Positions 37,916 through 46,405 are shown, counted from the first letter of the stretch. The stretch: 64,000 bases of DNA from Thermohalobaculum sp039184865 (GCA_039184865.1 JBCDAV010000008.1:62001-126000), one strand, 5' to 3'. Numbers and translations are program-made. Notes: generated from the letters alone by a model not told the origin.

Positions 37916-38839
37916 ATGATGTTTGGAAAGAAAGCGATTGTCATCAGCACAACAGTGTGGGCAACAGCCTGTTCGCCTTATGTCTACGAGAAGGAAATCA
38001 AAGGCTTCAATTCTGGGGTGCAGAACCTAAAAAGCTCTTACAGCGGCGGCATTACCCAGGCAAAGTTGGACGAAAAGGATGTAATCCGCTGGCAGTGGAT
38101 CAACGCCAACGGTCGGGCGGGACGCGTCAGCCACGGCTGCAGCAACTTCAACACCGCCGATATCGAATGCGGTTTGCTTGCGGTGAATCCTGACGCCGCA
38201 GTGCCACAGGTCAAAGACGCACAGTTGATTGCGGATACGATCAAGCTGCTGGGCGAGCTGGCTGCCTACGCCTCAGCGTTGAGCGCTATTTCTAACGCCA
38301 AGGACAGTGCCGATCTGTCTGCTGCGCAAGGCAAAGTCTCAAAAGCCCTAAGCGGGATCGCCGGGGCGGCCAATCTGGCGGCGGGACCTATTGTCGGTGT
38401 GCTGGTCGATACCCTGAACTGGGTTGGCCTGAACGCTCTGGAAACCCGGCGCTACGTCGCGCTCAAGCGAGAGGTGACGCGTGCCCATCCAGCGATCCAG
38501 GAGATCGGTCAGGGTTTGGAACGCAATGTTGCCGCCTGGCCGAAAGACCTGCGCACCGTTGCGCTGGCCGAGAAGATCCGGCTTTTGGAGGACGCGGTGG
38601 CGAGGTCTTCCGGCGCTGAACGTCGGGTACGTGTCGATCTCTTGGCCGCTGCGACCGTCGAGTATGAAGCACTACGCCAGAACGACCCGGCCACAGCGGC
38701 ACGCAAGATGGTCGAGGCGCACCTGGCGATGCGCGATGCCCTGAACGATGGCAGCCGCCAATTCGAGGCTGTCGCAGCAGCGATCAAGCAATTCTCCGAG
38801 AGCGCTCGGACGCTCAAGGAAGCATTTCGCAAGACCTGA
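37916..38839 (+). CDS. Hypothetical lipoprotein
   Basis: Starts MMFGKKAIVISTTVWATACS: a short hydrophobic segment with a lipobox-like ATAC, so the Cys is probably lipidated. AGAAGG precedes this ATG, which I prefer over upstream in-frame starts. The mature part (~290 aa) has a cysteine pair early (HGCSNFNTADIECGLL), Ala-rich helices, a hydrophobic segment AANLAAGPIVGVLVDTLNWV and a long helical C-terminus. I recognise no family. It is the first of four plus-strand genes running to the protease, probably one operon. Confidence 0.6.
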   Translation: MMFGKKAIVISTTVWATACSPYVYEKEIKGFNSGVQNLKSSYSGGITQAKLDEKDVIRWQWINANGRAGRVSHGCSNFNTADIECGLLAVNPDAAVPQVKDAQLIADTIKLLGELAAYASALSAISNAKDSADLSAAQGKVSKALSGIAGAANLAAGPIVGVLVDTLNWVGLNALETRRYVALKREVTRAHPAIQEIGQGLERNVAAWPKDLRTVALAEKIRLLEDAVARSSGAERRVRVDLLAAATVEYEALRQNDPATAARKMVEAHLAMRDALNDGSRQFEAVAAAIKQFSESARTLKEAFRKT

Positions 38840-38867
38840 TGGTTTCGTCCGGATTGGAGTGAAAACA

Positions 38868-39632
38868 ATGGAACATCAAACACTAACAACTTGGACTTTC
38901 GCACATGACGGCGCCTTTGCCTTTGGCGCGGTCTTGGGGTGGCTCACAGTCTTTGTGAACCGGTACCGGACCGGAGCTGTCCAGCTGGGCGACCTCACGA
39001 CGCTTGTCGGCATCTTTGCCGGGGCCGGCGTCACGGCGCTCCTCGATGACGACATGCTGTTCGGCGCCTATGGCATGGGACTGGCCGCGGGGTTCTTTTC
39101 CTACCTCCTGATGCTGATGTTCTTAGTCGTGTTCTCTGACGGCTACGGGGCGGTCTGGTTCCTGGATGGGCGCCGCAAGAAGTTGGCTGATGACGAGGAA
39201 ATCCCAGAAGGCACACGCCAGACCGTGACACCGTTCCTAAAGCGCACGCTCGAGACTCTGTCAGGTGCGGTGGTCAGCTCGCGCGCCGATGCCGGTAAGG
39301 TAAAGGACGAAGCCCTAATGGCACTCAATGACGCGGGTCTGAAACTCGAAGACGAGTTGCGGGCGCATGCGCCCGGCTCAACTGCGGCTCAAGCCGTTAA
39401 GGTCGAGATGCAGAAACTGAATGGCAAAATCCTTGATCTGAAGGCAGCGCGCATCCGCGACACGCTCGCTGGAAAGGACCTGGCCGAGGCGCTTGTCACG
39501 CTAAAGTCGATCACCAAACGGCTGACTGACGAGGCGGGCCGAATGAAGAAAGCGACCAACGCGTTGAACAAAGCAGGAAAAGTTCTGGGAATCGCCGATG
39601 AGTTGATTGCCGAATTCAATAAACACGCCTGA
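38868..39632 (+). CDS. Hypothetical membrane protein with helical cytoplasmic tail
   Basis: 254 aa from the ATG at 38868 with GGAGTG upstream. Two to three hydrophobic segments lie in the first ~95 residues (GAFAFGAVLGWLTVFV; LTTLVGIFAGAGVTALL; GMGLAAGFFSYLLMLMFLVV), followed by a ~150-residue charged helical region rich in Lys, Ala and Leu that may be coiled coil. No known domain. It follows the lipoprotein gene by 28 bp. A membrane anchor or scaffold for this locus is the simplest guess. Confidence 0.6.
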   Translation: MEHQTLTTWTFAHDGAFAFGAVLGWLTVFVNRYRTGAVQLGDLTTLVGIFAGAGVTALLDDDMLFGAYGMGLAAGFFSYLLMLMFLVVFSDGYGAVWFLDGRRKKLADDEEIPEGTRQTVTPFLKRTLETLSGAVVSSRADAGKVKDEALMALNDAGLKLEDELRAHAPGSTAAQAVKVEMQKLNGKILDLKAARIRDTLAGKDLAEALVTLKSITKRLTDEAGRMKKATNALNKAGKVLGIADELIAEFNKHA

Positions 39633-39655
39633 AACAGCTGACAGAGGGCGCTGAC

Positions 39656-39931
39656 GTGGCCAGAAGAACACGCTTCACGGTGCTGCTAAAGGATGGCCAG
39701 CACGCAGATGAGGACTTCGAAAGCGCAATCGCGATCTTCACGAAAGCAGGCGCCACGCTGCGGTCGAGAGGGAGGGTTTCGATGAGTTTTGACATGGATC
39801 CTGGCAGGTTCGCCCGGTTCTTCGGTGACACTCCGAAAGCGGCGGTCAAGGATGCCGGGGTCGAGATACCTCCCTCCCTCAAACCCTATGTTGATCTGAT
39901 CAGCATTCCACCGCGACAGATGCTCTTTTGA
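39656..39931 (+). CDS. Small protein resembling the N-terminal domain of the adjacent protease
   Basis: A 91-aa frame starting with GTG. Its core (RFTVLLKDG ... AGATLRSRGRVSMSFDM, FARFFGD) lines up with the first ~100 residues of the protease 15 bp downstream (RFAITLSP ... LGIEVRGQGRFALTACC, FEKLFQT): same strand-helix-strand order, shared G-x-x-x-R-x-x-GR turn and F-x-x-x-F helix. Stand-alone propeptide-like domains can act as protease inhibitors or folding helpers. The relation is my reading of the pattern and has not been tested by alignment. Confidence 0.55.
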   Translation: MARRTRFTVLLKDGQHADEDFESAIAIFTKAGATLRSRGRVSMSFDMDPGRFARFFGDTPKAAVKDAGVEIPPSLKPYVDLISIPPRQMLF

Positions 39932-39946
39932 TACGGGAGATTTGAG

Positions 39947-41452
39947 ATGGCCGACGAATTTGGATATCCGCCGCCCCGATCGGACACACCCGAGACAGTT
40001 CGCTTCGCCATAACGCTGTCACCACGAGGCGGCGCTCCTGGCCTCTCCAAATTGGCAAGCGCACCCCAGGCAGGTGGTCTCGGAGTATACCGCATCGATG
40101 CCGAGCGCGCTGCAGGTTTGCGCGACAGGCTGGCTAAATTGGGAATCGAGGTTCGTGGGCAGGGACGCTTTGCTCTAACCGCGTGCTGCAGTCGCGCCCA
40201 ATTCGAGAAGCTATTTCAGACGCGGTTAGATCTGTTCAACTGCTCGCCTTTGCATGCACCACACACGCAAGCTGGCCGGTTTTACTTCCCAAACCAAGGG
40301 GCGCCTTGGACGACACCGGAAGCGCTGGGCTCGGATTTCGACGATGCCTACATTCAGTGGCCACATCAGTATTTCAACTCGATGTTCGCTCCTGGCCCGT
40401 CGGGCTTTCCTCCCGATGCGACAGACCACCACCTGCGAGTGCCTAGCGATGTTGCTATGCTGCTGAATGCCGCACGGGTACACCGCGTCGGCTTTACTGG
40501 CAGAGGCGTGCGGGTGGCGATGATCGACACCGGTTTTGCGCATGACCATCCGCATTTTCAGCGTCACGGCTACGACACCGACGTCACGCTCGCACCGGGG
40601 GCCGATTTCAAGGACCGTGACGGTCACGGCCATGGAACCGCAGAGTCAGCCAATCTGCTGGCGATCGCGCCAGACGTCGAGTTCCATGGCGTCAAACTGG
40701 AAAATGAGGACAATCCCGACCAAAGCGCCACCCTGCTTGAGGGTTTTCAGGCCGCCGTAGACCTTAAGCCGCAGGTCATCAGTGTCAGTTTGGGTTATGA
40801 TCTCGTCGTTACTGACCCGGCGTCAGGGATGCGGATCAGCGACGGGCACTTGACGCGGCTGCCAAATTCGTTGCGAGCGTTAGAGACGGAGATCCGACTA
40901 GCGGTCGCGAATGGAATAGCGGTTGTGTTCTCCGCCGGAAATGGACAAGTCGCCTTCCCTGGGATGATGCCTGAGGTGATCTCGGCTGGCGGTGTGCATA
41001 TTGATCGGTCGGGCACGATGCGTGCGTCAGACTATGCGAGCGCATTTACCAGCCAGGTTTATTCAGACAGGCATGTGCCGGACTTTTCCGGCCTGGTTGG
41101 CTTGGCTGCGAACAACGCCCGCTACATCATGCTGCCGGTGGAGAGTTCGGCGGAAATCGACCATCTGGAAGATGGCACTCGAACCCATGACGGCTGGACG
41201 GTCATAAGTGGAACTTCTGCTGCTGCCCCGCAGATTGCAGGCGTCTGTGCTCTTCTGCTTCAGCGCGATTCAAACCTGTCGCCGGATGATATGAAAGAGC
41301 TTCTCGCCAAGAGTGCCAACAAGGTTGTACTGGGAGCGGCGAATCCAGCCTCGAACGGTGACAGGGGGGGTGTCCCAGCAGACGCGACGCCCGGTGCTAC
41401 CGGACATGGACTGGTCGATGCTTTCGAGGCGCTGCGTTTGGTGAGTAGTTGA
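39947..41452 (+). CDS. Subtilisin-like serine protease (S8) with N-terminal prodomain-like region
   Basis: 501 aa. The catalytic triad is complete: Asp194 in VAMIDTGFA, His229 in DGHGHGTAES and Ser424 in SGTSAAAP. The ~180 residues before it include a ferredoxin-like prodomain candidate (residues ~15-100). No signal peptide is visible (MADEFGYPPPRSDTPETVRF), so it may act in the cytoplasm. It is last in the lipoprotein/membrane/small-protein run. Subtilases process precursors in some YcaO-dependent RiPP pathways, such as cyanobactins, which makes its position notable. An IS element begins 18 bp after the stop. Confidence 0.88.
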   Translation: MADEFGYPPPRSDTPETVRFAITLSPRGGAPGLSKLASAPQAGGLGVYRIDAERAAGLRDRLAKLGIEVRGQGRFALTACCSRAQFEKLFQTRLDLFNCSPLHAPHTQAGRFYFPNQGAPWTTPEALGSDFDDAYIQWPHQYFNSMFAPGPSGFPPDATDHHLRVPSDVAMLLNAARVHRVGFTGRGVRVAMIDTGFAHDHPHFQRHGYDTDVTLAPGADFKDRDGHGHGTAESANLLAIAPDVEFHGVKLENEDNPDQSATLLEGFQAAVDLKPQVISVSLGYDLVVTDPASGMRISDGHLTRLPNSLRALETEIRLAVANGIAVVFSAGNGQVAFPGMMPEVISAGGVHIDRSGTMRASDYASAFTSQVYSDRHVPDFSGLVGLAANNARYIMLPVESSAEIDHLEDGTRTHDGWTVISGTSAAAPQIAGVCALLLQRDSNLSPDDMKELLAKSANKVVLGAANPASNGDRGGVPADATPGATGHGLVDAFEALRLVSS

Positions 41453-41469
41453 CCGAGAAGCCTCCGAGT

Positions 41470-42798
41470 TGGAGTTCCCCCGGTTTCGTTGACACCCTTT
41501 GACTGAATTGGAAAGGTGTTCAGATGCCGAGAACGAGGAACCCGTACCCTGCGGAACTCTGGTAGCAGATCGTTGAGCTGCACAGAGCCGGTCGGAGGGC
41601 TGCGGACCTCGCGCGGGATTTCGAACCCTGCGTCGCGACGATCCCTACCCGGATCAGACAGGCGGAGCGGGACAGCGGCAAGCGTGCCGATACTTTGAGC
41701 AGTGAAGAGCGGGATGAATTGCGCCGACTTCGCCGTGAGAACAAGCAACTGCGTCAGGAGCGCGACATCCTCTCAAAGAGCCGTTCATTGAAGGCGCCAT
41801 TGGTTCAAGCCCAATGGACGGCGCCTGGTTCGCTCAGAACGACGCGATGCCGTCGAGGTTTTCGAATTCATGATGTCGAACCAGGCCGAGTTCCCGACCG
41901 AGATCATGGCGCGCAGCATGGGCGTATCGCGGAGCGGCTTCTACGCATGGCAATCCCGAGAACCTTCCGCCAGAGACGTCGCTGATCGCGAACTGACGGC
42001 TCTGAACCGCCAGATCCATGCCGCTTCCAGAGAAAGCTATGGCGCACCTCGCATCCACGCTGAGTTCGTCGACAGTGGCGTGCATGTCGGTCGCAAGCGT
42101 GTCGAAAGACCGATGAAAGCGGCAGGCTTGGTCGGCGTTAGCCGCCGTCGAAGCGTACGAACAACCATCCGAGATGACCGCGTGCGCCGGTCTGCTGATC
42201 TGGTCGACCGCAATTTCTACGCCGATGAGCCGAACACGCTCTGGAGTAAGCTGGCGAAGGCGCCCCCCGGTCCGAGCCCGCCAGCGAACGACATCATCTA
42301 CGTGACGACGTGGGCCGACTTTCTGTATCTGGCGGTCGTCCTTGATGCTTTCTCGCGGCGGATTGTTGGCTAGGCTATGGGGACGAACCTGAAAACGCAA
42401 CTCGTTCTCGACGCGATGAACATGGCAATCAGCCAACGCAAGTCGTCAGACGTGATCCATCACAGAGATCAGGGCTCGCAATACAAGTCCGTCGCGTTCG
42501 GCCTCAGGTGCAAGGAGGCAGGCATCAGACCCTCCATGGGCTCATTTGGCGATGCCTACGACAACGCGATGTGCGAGAGCTTCTTCGCCACCCTTGAATG
42601 CGAGCTTCTCGACAGGCGTAGGTTCCGGACAAAGGCCAAGGCACGGATGGCGATCTTCGAGTTCATCGAGGGGTGGTACAATCCAGGACGACGCCACTCC
42701 GATCTCGGATATCTCTCACCCATCGGGTACGAAAGGAGCGCCCTCAAAACGCTAGCGATCTCTAGCCCGCAACCGTCTACGAAACCGCGGGATCTCCA
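41470..42798 (+). mobile_element. IS3-family insertion sequence with conserved ends, both genes broken
   Basis: Terminal inverted repeats at 41470-41493 (TGGAGTTCCCCCGGTTTCGT...) and 42775-42798 match at 20 of 24 positions. The 1329-bp length and the orfA/orfB layout fit IS3. I see no clear target duplication. It separates the protease from the decayed ATPase operon and probably cut the 5' end of the membrane-protein gene at 42823. Confidence 0.85.
41524..41985 (+). pseudogene. IS3 orfA with early stop
   Basis: Reads MPRTRNPYPAELW, a TAG at 41563-41565, then QIVELHRAGRRAADLARDFE, a helix-turn-helix, and ELRRLRRENKQLRQERDIL, the leucine-zipper helix of orfA. The premature stop removes the DNA-binding domain unless translation restarts. 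The region after about 41790 overlaps orfB in another frame. Confidence 0.75.
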
Positions 42799-42802
42799 CT
42801 GA
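41870..42802 (+). pseudogene. IS3 orfB with in-frame TAG
   Basis: A complete orfB-type integrase (SYGAPRIHAEF, then LYLAVVLDAFSRRIVG, HHRDQGSQYKSVAFG, GSFGDAYDNAMCESFFATLE) interrupted by one TAG at 42372-42374. Related enzymes usually have Trp there, so TGG to TAG is likely. Between NTLW and IIYV about nine extra residues (SKLAKAPPGPSPPAND) replace the usual short VAD, suggesting a small insertion that also lost the first catalytic Asp. The element is inactive. Confidence 0.8.
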
Positions 42803-42822
42803 ACGAAGACGAGCAAGCGATC

Positions 42823-43230
42823 GTGAAACGCTATCGTTTCGACGAAGCCGTGCTGATCGAAGCCATTCAGCCAGGACTGCTGCGCCAGACCATCATCATC
42901 GTCATCTTCTGTGTCGTCTTCGTCTTGATGGCCTCATACGTGAGTACCGGCATCGGCTTCTTTATTGGCATCGCTGCTGGTGGTGGGTGGGGATACTGGT
43001 ACATCAACGACAGACGCGAGACGATCTTAGTCCGTGACCTGCTGCATGGCCGTCACTTCACCCGCCCAAGCGTCGTAGATCGGGCCCGTAAGGAAGCCTG
43101 GCTCACCACTGTGACCGCCTTTCTCCGTCAAGTGATTGAAAGCGCCAAGCACTGGGATGGCACCGAGCGGCACACCATTGAACCGCTCCCCAAAGATGAA
43201 GCCCGGCGCGTGATCCTGAAGGGCGTCTAG
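42823..43230 (+). CDS. Small membrane protein, probably 5'-truncated by the IS
   Basis: 135 aa from a GTG at 42823. Two membrane segments lie close together (TIIIVIFCVVFVLMASYV and GIGFFIGIAAGGGWGYWYI). The reading frame stays open upstream into the IS end, and the segment before the GTG (NEDEQAI) reads like protein, so the native start was probably farther left. Its stop (TAG at 43228) is followed directly by the ATG of the decayed ATPase gene, so the two were one operon. No family recognised. Confidence 0.5.
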   Translation: MKRYRFDEAVLIEAIQPGLLRQTIIIVIFCVVFVLMASYVSTGIGFFIGIAAGGGWGYWYINDRRETILVRDLLHGRHFTRPSVVDRARKEAWLTTVTAFLRQVIESAKHWDGTERHTIEPLPKDEARRVILKGV

Positions 43231-44040
43231 ATGGCGCTGCATCTCGCCGCCCGGATGCACGCCTTGTTACATGGGCTTTTCCGGCCTTCCGATGAGGCTG
43301 AGACGAGAGGACTCTATGACCGGGTGCGGGGGGGGCTCTTTGCCCGTCATGGGCTGCTCGAGCCAAGAGCGCGGGAGCAGTTGATTGCGGAGCTGGCGAC
43401 CGAGGTGCTGGCCGTCTTCAAGCACATCCACAGCGAGCCGTTATCGAACGGCTGATCACCCAACTCTTTGAGTACGAAGGGCTCTGTCAGTTGCTGAAAG
43501 TGGACTGGTCAGCTCGGCACTCGGTGACGGAATACTGGACCATCCAGGATGAACTAAACGAACAGCGGCAGCTGGTCGAGGACTTCGAGGCCACCCGCAG
43601 TCTTCTGCGCGGCATCGTCAACGCCACCCTTAAGCCCGTTTACGACGCCTGCCCTACTTTGCTTGATCCACCCGGCGACGGTGCGGACATCACCGTGCCT
43701 ACGCACCTCACGCATTGCTTGCAGGAGATCGGCGGGGTGGCAGAGCAGGTGTTGTCCGTGGCCTTTTACGAAGAGGTGATGGACAGCGGATTGATCTCGC
43801 GTCTCAGGTAACGCCTAGAAGCCAATCTGATCATCGCCTTCGTTGATGATCCTGCTGATCCCAAGGGCTCCACGCGGACGCCCAAGCCACCGGGCAAGTC
43901 AGAGATCAAGGACCCTGGCGACCTTTTGGGCGCCTATCTTGGCGGCACGCCGCTCTGGAGCTCTTCGACCAGGCGCTCAACTTCGCCATTCCCACGAAAA
44001 GCCGCTTCGAGCATTGTCTCGGCCCCCTAGAGCTGAACCA
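43231..44040 (+). pseudogene. N-terminal part of a large ATPase-type protein, broken three ways
   Basis: Three frames join into one protein: 43231-43455 (MALHLAARMHALLHGLFRPS...), then after a frameshift near 43440 VIERLITQLFEYEGLCQLLK and the segment to 43811, then across an in-frame TAA RLEANLIIAFVDDPADPKGS ... GAYLGGTPL. A further shift near 43960 gives ELFDQALNFAIPTKSRFEHC, resembling the region just before the Walker A of conjugation/HerA-like ATPases. The gene is then cut at about 44040, so the ATPase itself is missing. It is a fossil of a transfer or mobile-element operon; the ATPase label is an inference. Confidence 0.6.
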
Positions 44041-44069
44041 TAGATCTTTGAGCTGAACAGGAATGAGCG

Positions 44070-44342
44070 ATGGCTCGGAAGCGTCACACGGACGAAGATG
44101 CGTTGAGGCTGCTGCGTGAGGTCGAGGTGCACCTCGCTGCAGGCAACGACGTTACCGAGGCGTGCCGGAAAGCCGGGATCAGCGACGGCACATATTACAA
44201 TTGGCGCAAGAAGTTTGGCGGCGTTTCCCGATCTCAGTTGGCTGAGAAGAAGGCTCTGGAGAAAGAAAACAAGCGGTTGAAGATGATCGTCGCTGAGCTT
44301 GAGCTGGACAAACTGATCCTCAAGGAAAGCCAGTCAAAATGA
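44070..44342 (+). CDS. IS3-family transposase orfA, orphan
   Basis: An intact 90-aa orfA (HTH: EVHLAAGNDVTEACRKAGIS, DGTYYNWRKKFGG; zipper helix EKENKRLKMIVAELELDKLI) with its normal end. No orfB follows; only ~120 bp remain before tRNA-Pro. The rest of the element was deleted. In the tail the 10-mer ATGAGCATAA occurs twice (about 44408-44429). Confidence 0.8.
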   Translation: MARKRHTDEDALRLLREVEVHLAAGNDVTEACRKAGISDGTYYNWRKKFGGVSRSQLAEKKALEKENKRLKMIVAELELDKLILKESQSK

Positions 44343-44464
44343 ACAGATATTCCTATATGCTCTTTACAGATACCCGAACACACCGGAAGTTTCCTAGACC
44401 CGTAGCCGATGAGCATAAAATGAGCATAATCTGAGAGGCTAAATCCGTAACCCATTGAAATCAT

Positions 44465-44541
44465 TGGTCGGAGTGGCAGGATTTGAACCTGCGGCCCCTG
44501 CCTCCCGAAGACAGTGCTCTACCAAGCTGAGCTACACTCCG
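44465..44541 (-). tRNA. tRNA-Pro(CGG)
   Basis: Minus-strand cloverleaf: acceptor CGGAGTG/CACTCCG, D-arm with AGCTCAGCTTGGTAGAGCA, anticodon loop TTCGGGA (CGG), T-arm TTCAAAT, discriminator A and encoded CCA. Its 3' end faces the accessory region, which makes it the likely integration site at the right boundary. Confidence 0.95.
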
Positions 44542-44637
44542 CCGACAGGCCGCGACGTATATCCCCAGCGCCGAGAGCGCGCAAGCGGATTCCAGTGTTG
44601 CGGGTGTCTGGCGCCCGCACTATGTTCCGCCCCGCGT

Positions 44638-44713
44638 TGGGACGTAGCTCAATTGGTAGAGCACCGGTTTTTGGTACCGTAGGTTGGAGGTTCGAGTCCT
44701 CCCGTCCCAGCCA
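44638..44713 (+). tRNA. tRNA-Gln(UUG)
   Basis: Plus-strand cloverleaf: acceptor TGGGACG/CGTCCCA, D-arm GCTCAATTGGTAGAGC, anticodon loop TTTTGGT (UUG), T-arm GGAGG TTCGAGT CCTCC and encoded GCCA. The first anticodon-stem pair looks like a C-U mismatch. It lies 96 bp from the divergent tRNA-Pro. Confidence 0.92.
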
Positions 44714-44726
44714 GGTCCTCAAACGC

Positions 44727-44850
44727 TGAACAGTTTCCGAACGCCTGCCGGATCATGACCTGAAACGTGGTCTGCTGAGCGGCGACATTCAGCTCTGAGA
44801 TCTGTCGCTACCTTGTCAGACAATTCAATGTTCCATGTTGATCAGCCACG
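44727..44850 (-). pseudogene. Decayed C-terminal copy of the neighbouring lipoprotein gene
   Basis: The minus strand reads VADQHGTLNCLTR, stop, RQISELNVAAQQTTFQV. The lipoprotein just upstream (45122-46405) ends ADQYRTLSYLTLVRQLFALN VAAEQ... QVVGN, so this is a second, degenerate copy of that C-terminus, also ending near GN. The DNA also matches over ~110 bp. The stretch 44851-45121 between them shows no further similarity and no gene. Confidence 0.75.
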
Positions 44851-45121
44851 CTCGAAAACGCCAACCCGCGATAGCCGAACGAAAGTGCGCTTCTGCGCCG
44901 CGCCGAAGGACGGCGACGGAAGAACCCCCCATCGAAGCCGGTTCGCCGCGCGCCCGGACCGGCTGACTTCAGCCCCAAAAGTCTGGGTGCGATGCTCGAC
45001 CGCAACCAAGGCCTCGCCGCGCGGACTGCCCCCGGGCGCAACAGGTCCGTCTGATGTCGTACTGCGGCGCAACAGCGCCCCGGGGCTCAAGGCATCCCAT
45101 CCCAGCCAGGCCCAAAACCGA

Positions 45122-46405
45122 TCAGTTCCCGACCACCTGCAGGATCGTCGGTCCGGCCGGGGTCTGCTCGGCGGCGACGTTCAGCGCGAAGAGTTGGCGC
45201 ACCAGCGTCAGATAGCTCAGCGTCCGGTACTGGTCGGCGGCGATGGAGAACGTCTGCCCGCCATACTCGACCGACACAGCGGCGGCACCCGGCGCGTTGC
45301 GCGACACCGACCAGTTCCGATTGGCGCCGAGCACCGCTGCCGCCGGATCGTACTCGCCCGTCTCCGGATCGGTTATGTCGACCCAGGTCAGCTGCCCGAG
45401 ATAATAGAGCATCGCCTGGACCGAGCGCAGGTAAACGTCGGCCTCGACCTTGGCGACCGTTTTGGGATCGGGCTCGCGCTGCGTGCGCTGCCGCGCCTTG
45501 CCCAGTTCCGTCGCGCCGCCGACCAGCAGATCGATGTCCGTCGGCCCACATTTCAGCGCCAGCGGCTCTTCGGAGTCCGCAACGTTTCGCTTCACCGATG
45601 CGACGGCGTCCGCGGGGACTGTCACGGTGCGCATCTTGTAGCGCTTCTGCTCGCTCGGCGTGCGCAACTGGAACTCGTTGCGCAGCGCCTTGGTGGTCGG
45701 GTCACGCACCTGCTTCAGCTCCAGCCCGGTATCGCGCAGCTTTTTCAGGGCGTCGGCACTGGCGATGTCGCCTTTCGCAAGAGCCGGGCCGAAGGCCGTT
45801 CCCTCCGGTGCTGCGGCGCGCTCGACCGCCTTTCCAGCGTAGGAGATGATCGCCTCGAAGGCCTCGATGTCTTCGAGGCGGTGCGGATCGTTGTTGACCA
45901 CGCACAGGCGGTTGCCGCGTTCGGTCTGGCCGTCCGGCGTCGAGATCGCCTCGAACAGCTCGACGCGCTCGACCAGGACATGCATCAGCCGGTCGAGCGG
46001 CCAGCCCTGGCTGCGAAACAGGTCGAAGATCTGGTCGGAGACCGGCGTGAGAATGCCGTTGTAGAACTCCTTGCTGTTCAGGATGGCGTAGGTGACCGTC
46101 GGCGAGCTCGAGACGCTGACCGCGAGCCCGTTGCCGTAGTTCTCGGTCGAGTTCGAGCCCAGCGGCAGGGCCGGGGCGAGATCAAGCGACGAGCTGAGCG
46201 TGCTCTGCACGGCCGAGATGCGCGTGAAGTGCATGGGCCGCGACTGCGCCGAACGGATGATGTTGAGGAACAGCATCGCGTTCTCGGCGGTCTCGACGGA
46301 CTTGTTATAATCGATGGAATGCTCGGCAATCTGGATGCCGTGCGAACACGCCGTGAGCGCCAGCGCGAGCGAGCACCCGGTTGCGGCCTTGAGTAACCCC
46401 TTCAT
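45122..46405 (-). CDS. Hypothetical lipoprotein
   Basis: 427 aa. The N-terminus MKGLLKAATGCSLALALTAC carries a lipobox LTAC, so the mature protein is lipid-anchored. Conserved-looking blocks follow (ENAMLFLNIIRSAQSRPMHF; RSQGWPLDRLMHVLVERVEL). No enzymatic motif is visible and I cannot name a family. It stands alone: tRNAs lie beyond its 3' end and a 128-bp gap separates it from the CorC gene. A decayed partial copy of its 3' end follows. Confidence 0.75.
   Translation of the reverse strand: MKGLLKAATGCSLALALTACSHGIQIAEHSIDYNKSVETAENAMLFLNIIRSAQSRPMHFTRISAVQSTLSSSLDLAPALPLGSNSTENYGNGLAVSVSSSPTVTYAILNSKEFYNGILTPVSDQIFDLFRSQGWPLDRLMHVLVERVELFEAISTPDGQTERGNRLCVVNNDPHRLEDIEAFEAIISYAGKAVERAAAPEGTAFGPALAKGDIASADALKKLRDTGLELKQVRDPTTKALRNEFQLRTPSEQKRYKMRTVTVPADAVASVKRNVADSEEPLALKCGPTDIDLLVGGATELGKARQRTQREPDPKTVAKVEADVYLRSVQAMLYYLGQLTWVDITDPETGEYDPAAAVLGANRNWSVSRNAPGAAAVSVEYGGQTFSIAADQYRTLSYLTLVRQLFALNVAAEQTPAGPTILQVVGN

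Noticed and set aside
44465..44541. A second copy of the tRNA-Pro 3' end at the left of the accessory region
   Set aside because: I looked for ATTTGAACCTGC and its complement around 27-28.5 kb and did not find it, so no attL is claimed.
44813..46396. 527-codon plus-strand frame opposite the lipoprotein
   Set aside because: Antisense shadow; the lipoprotein has a lipobox and conserved blocks.
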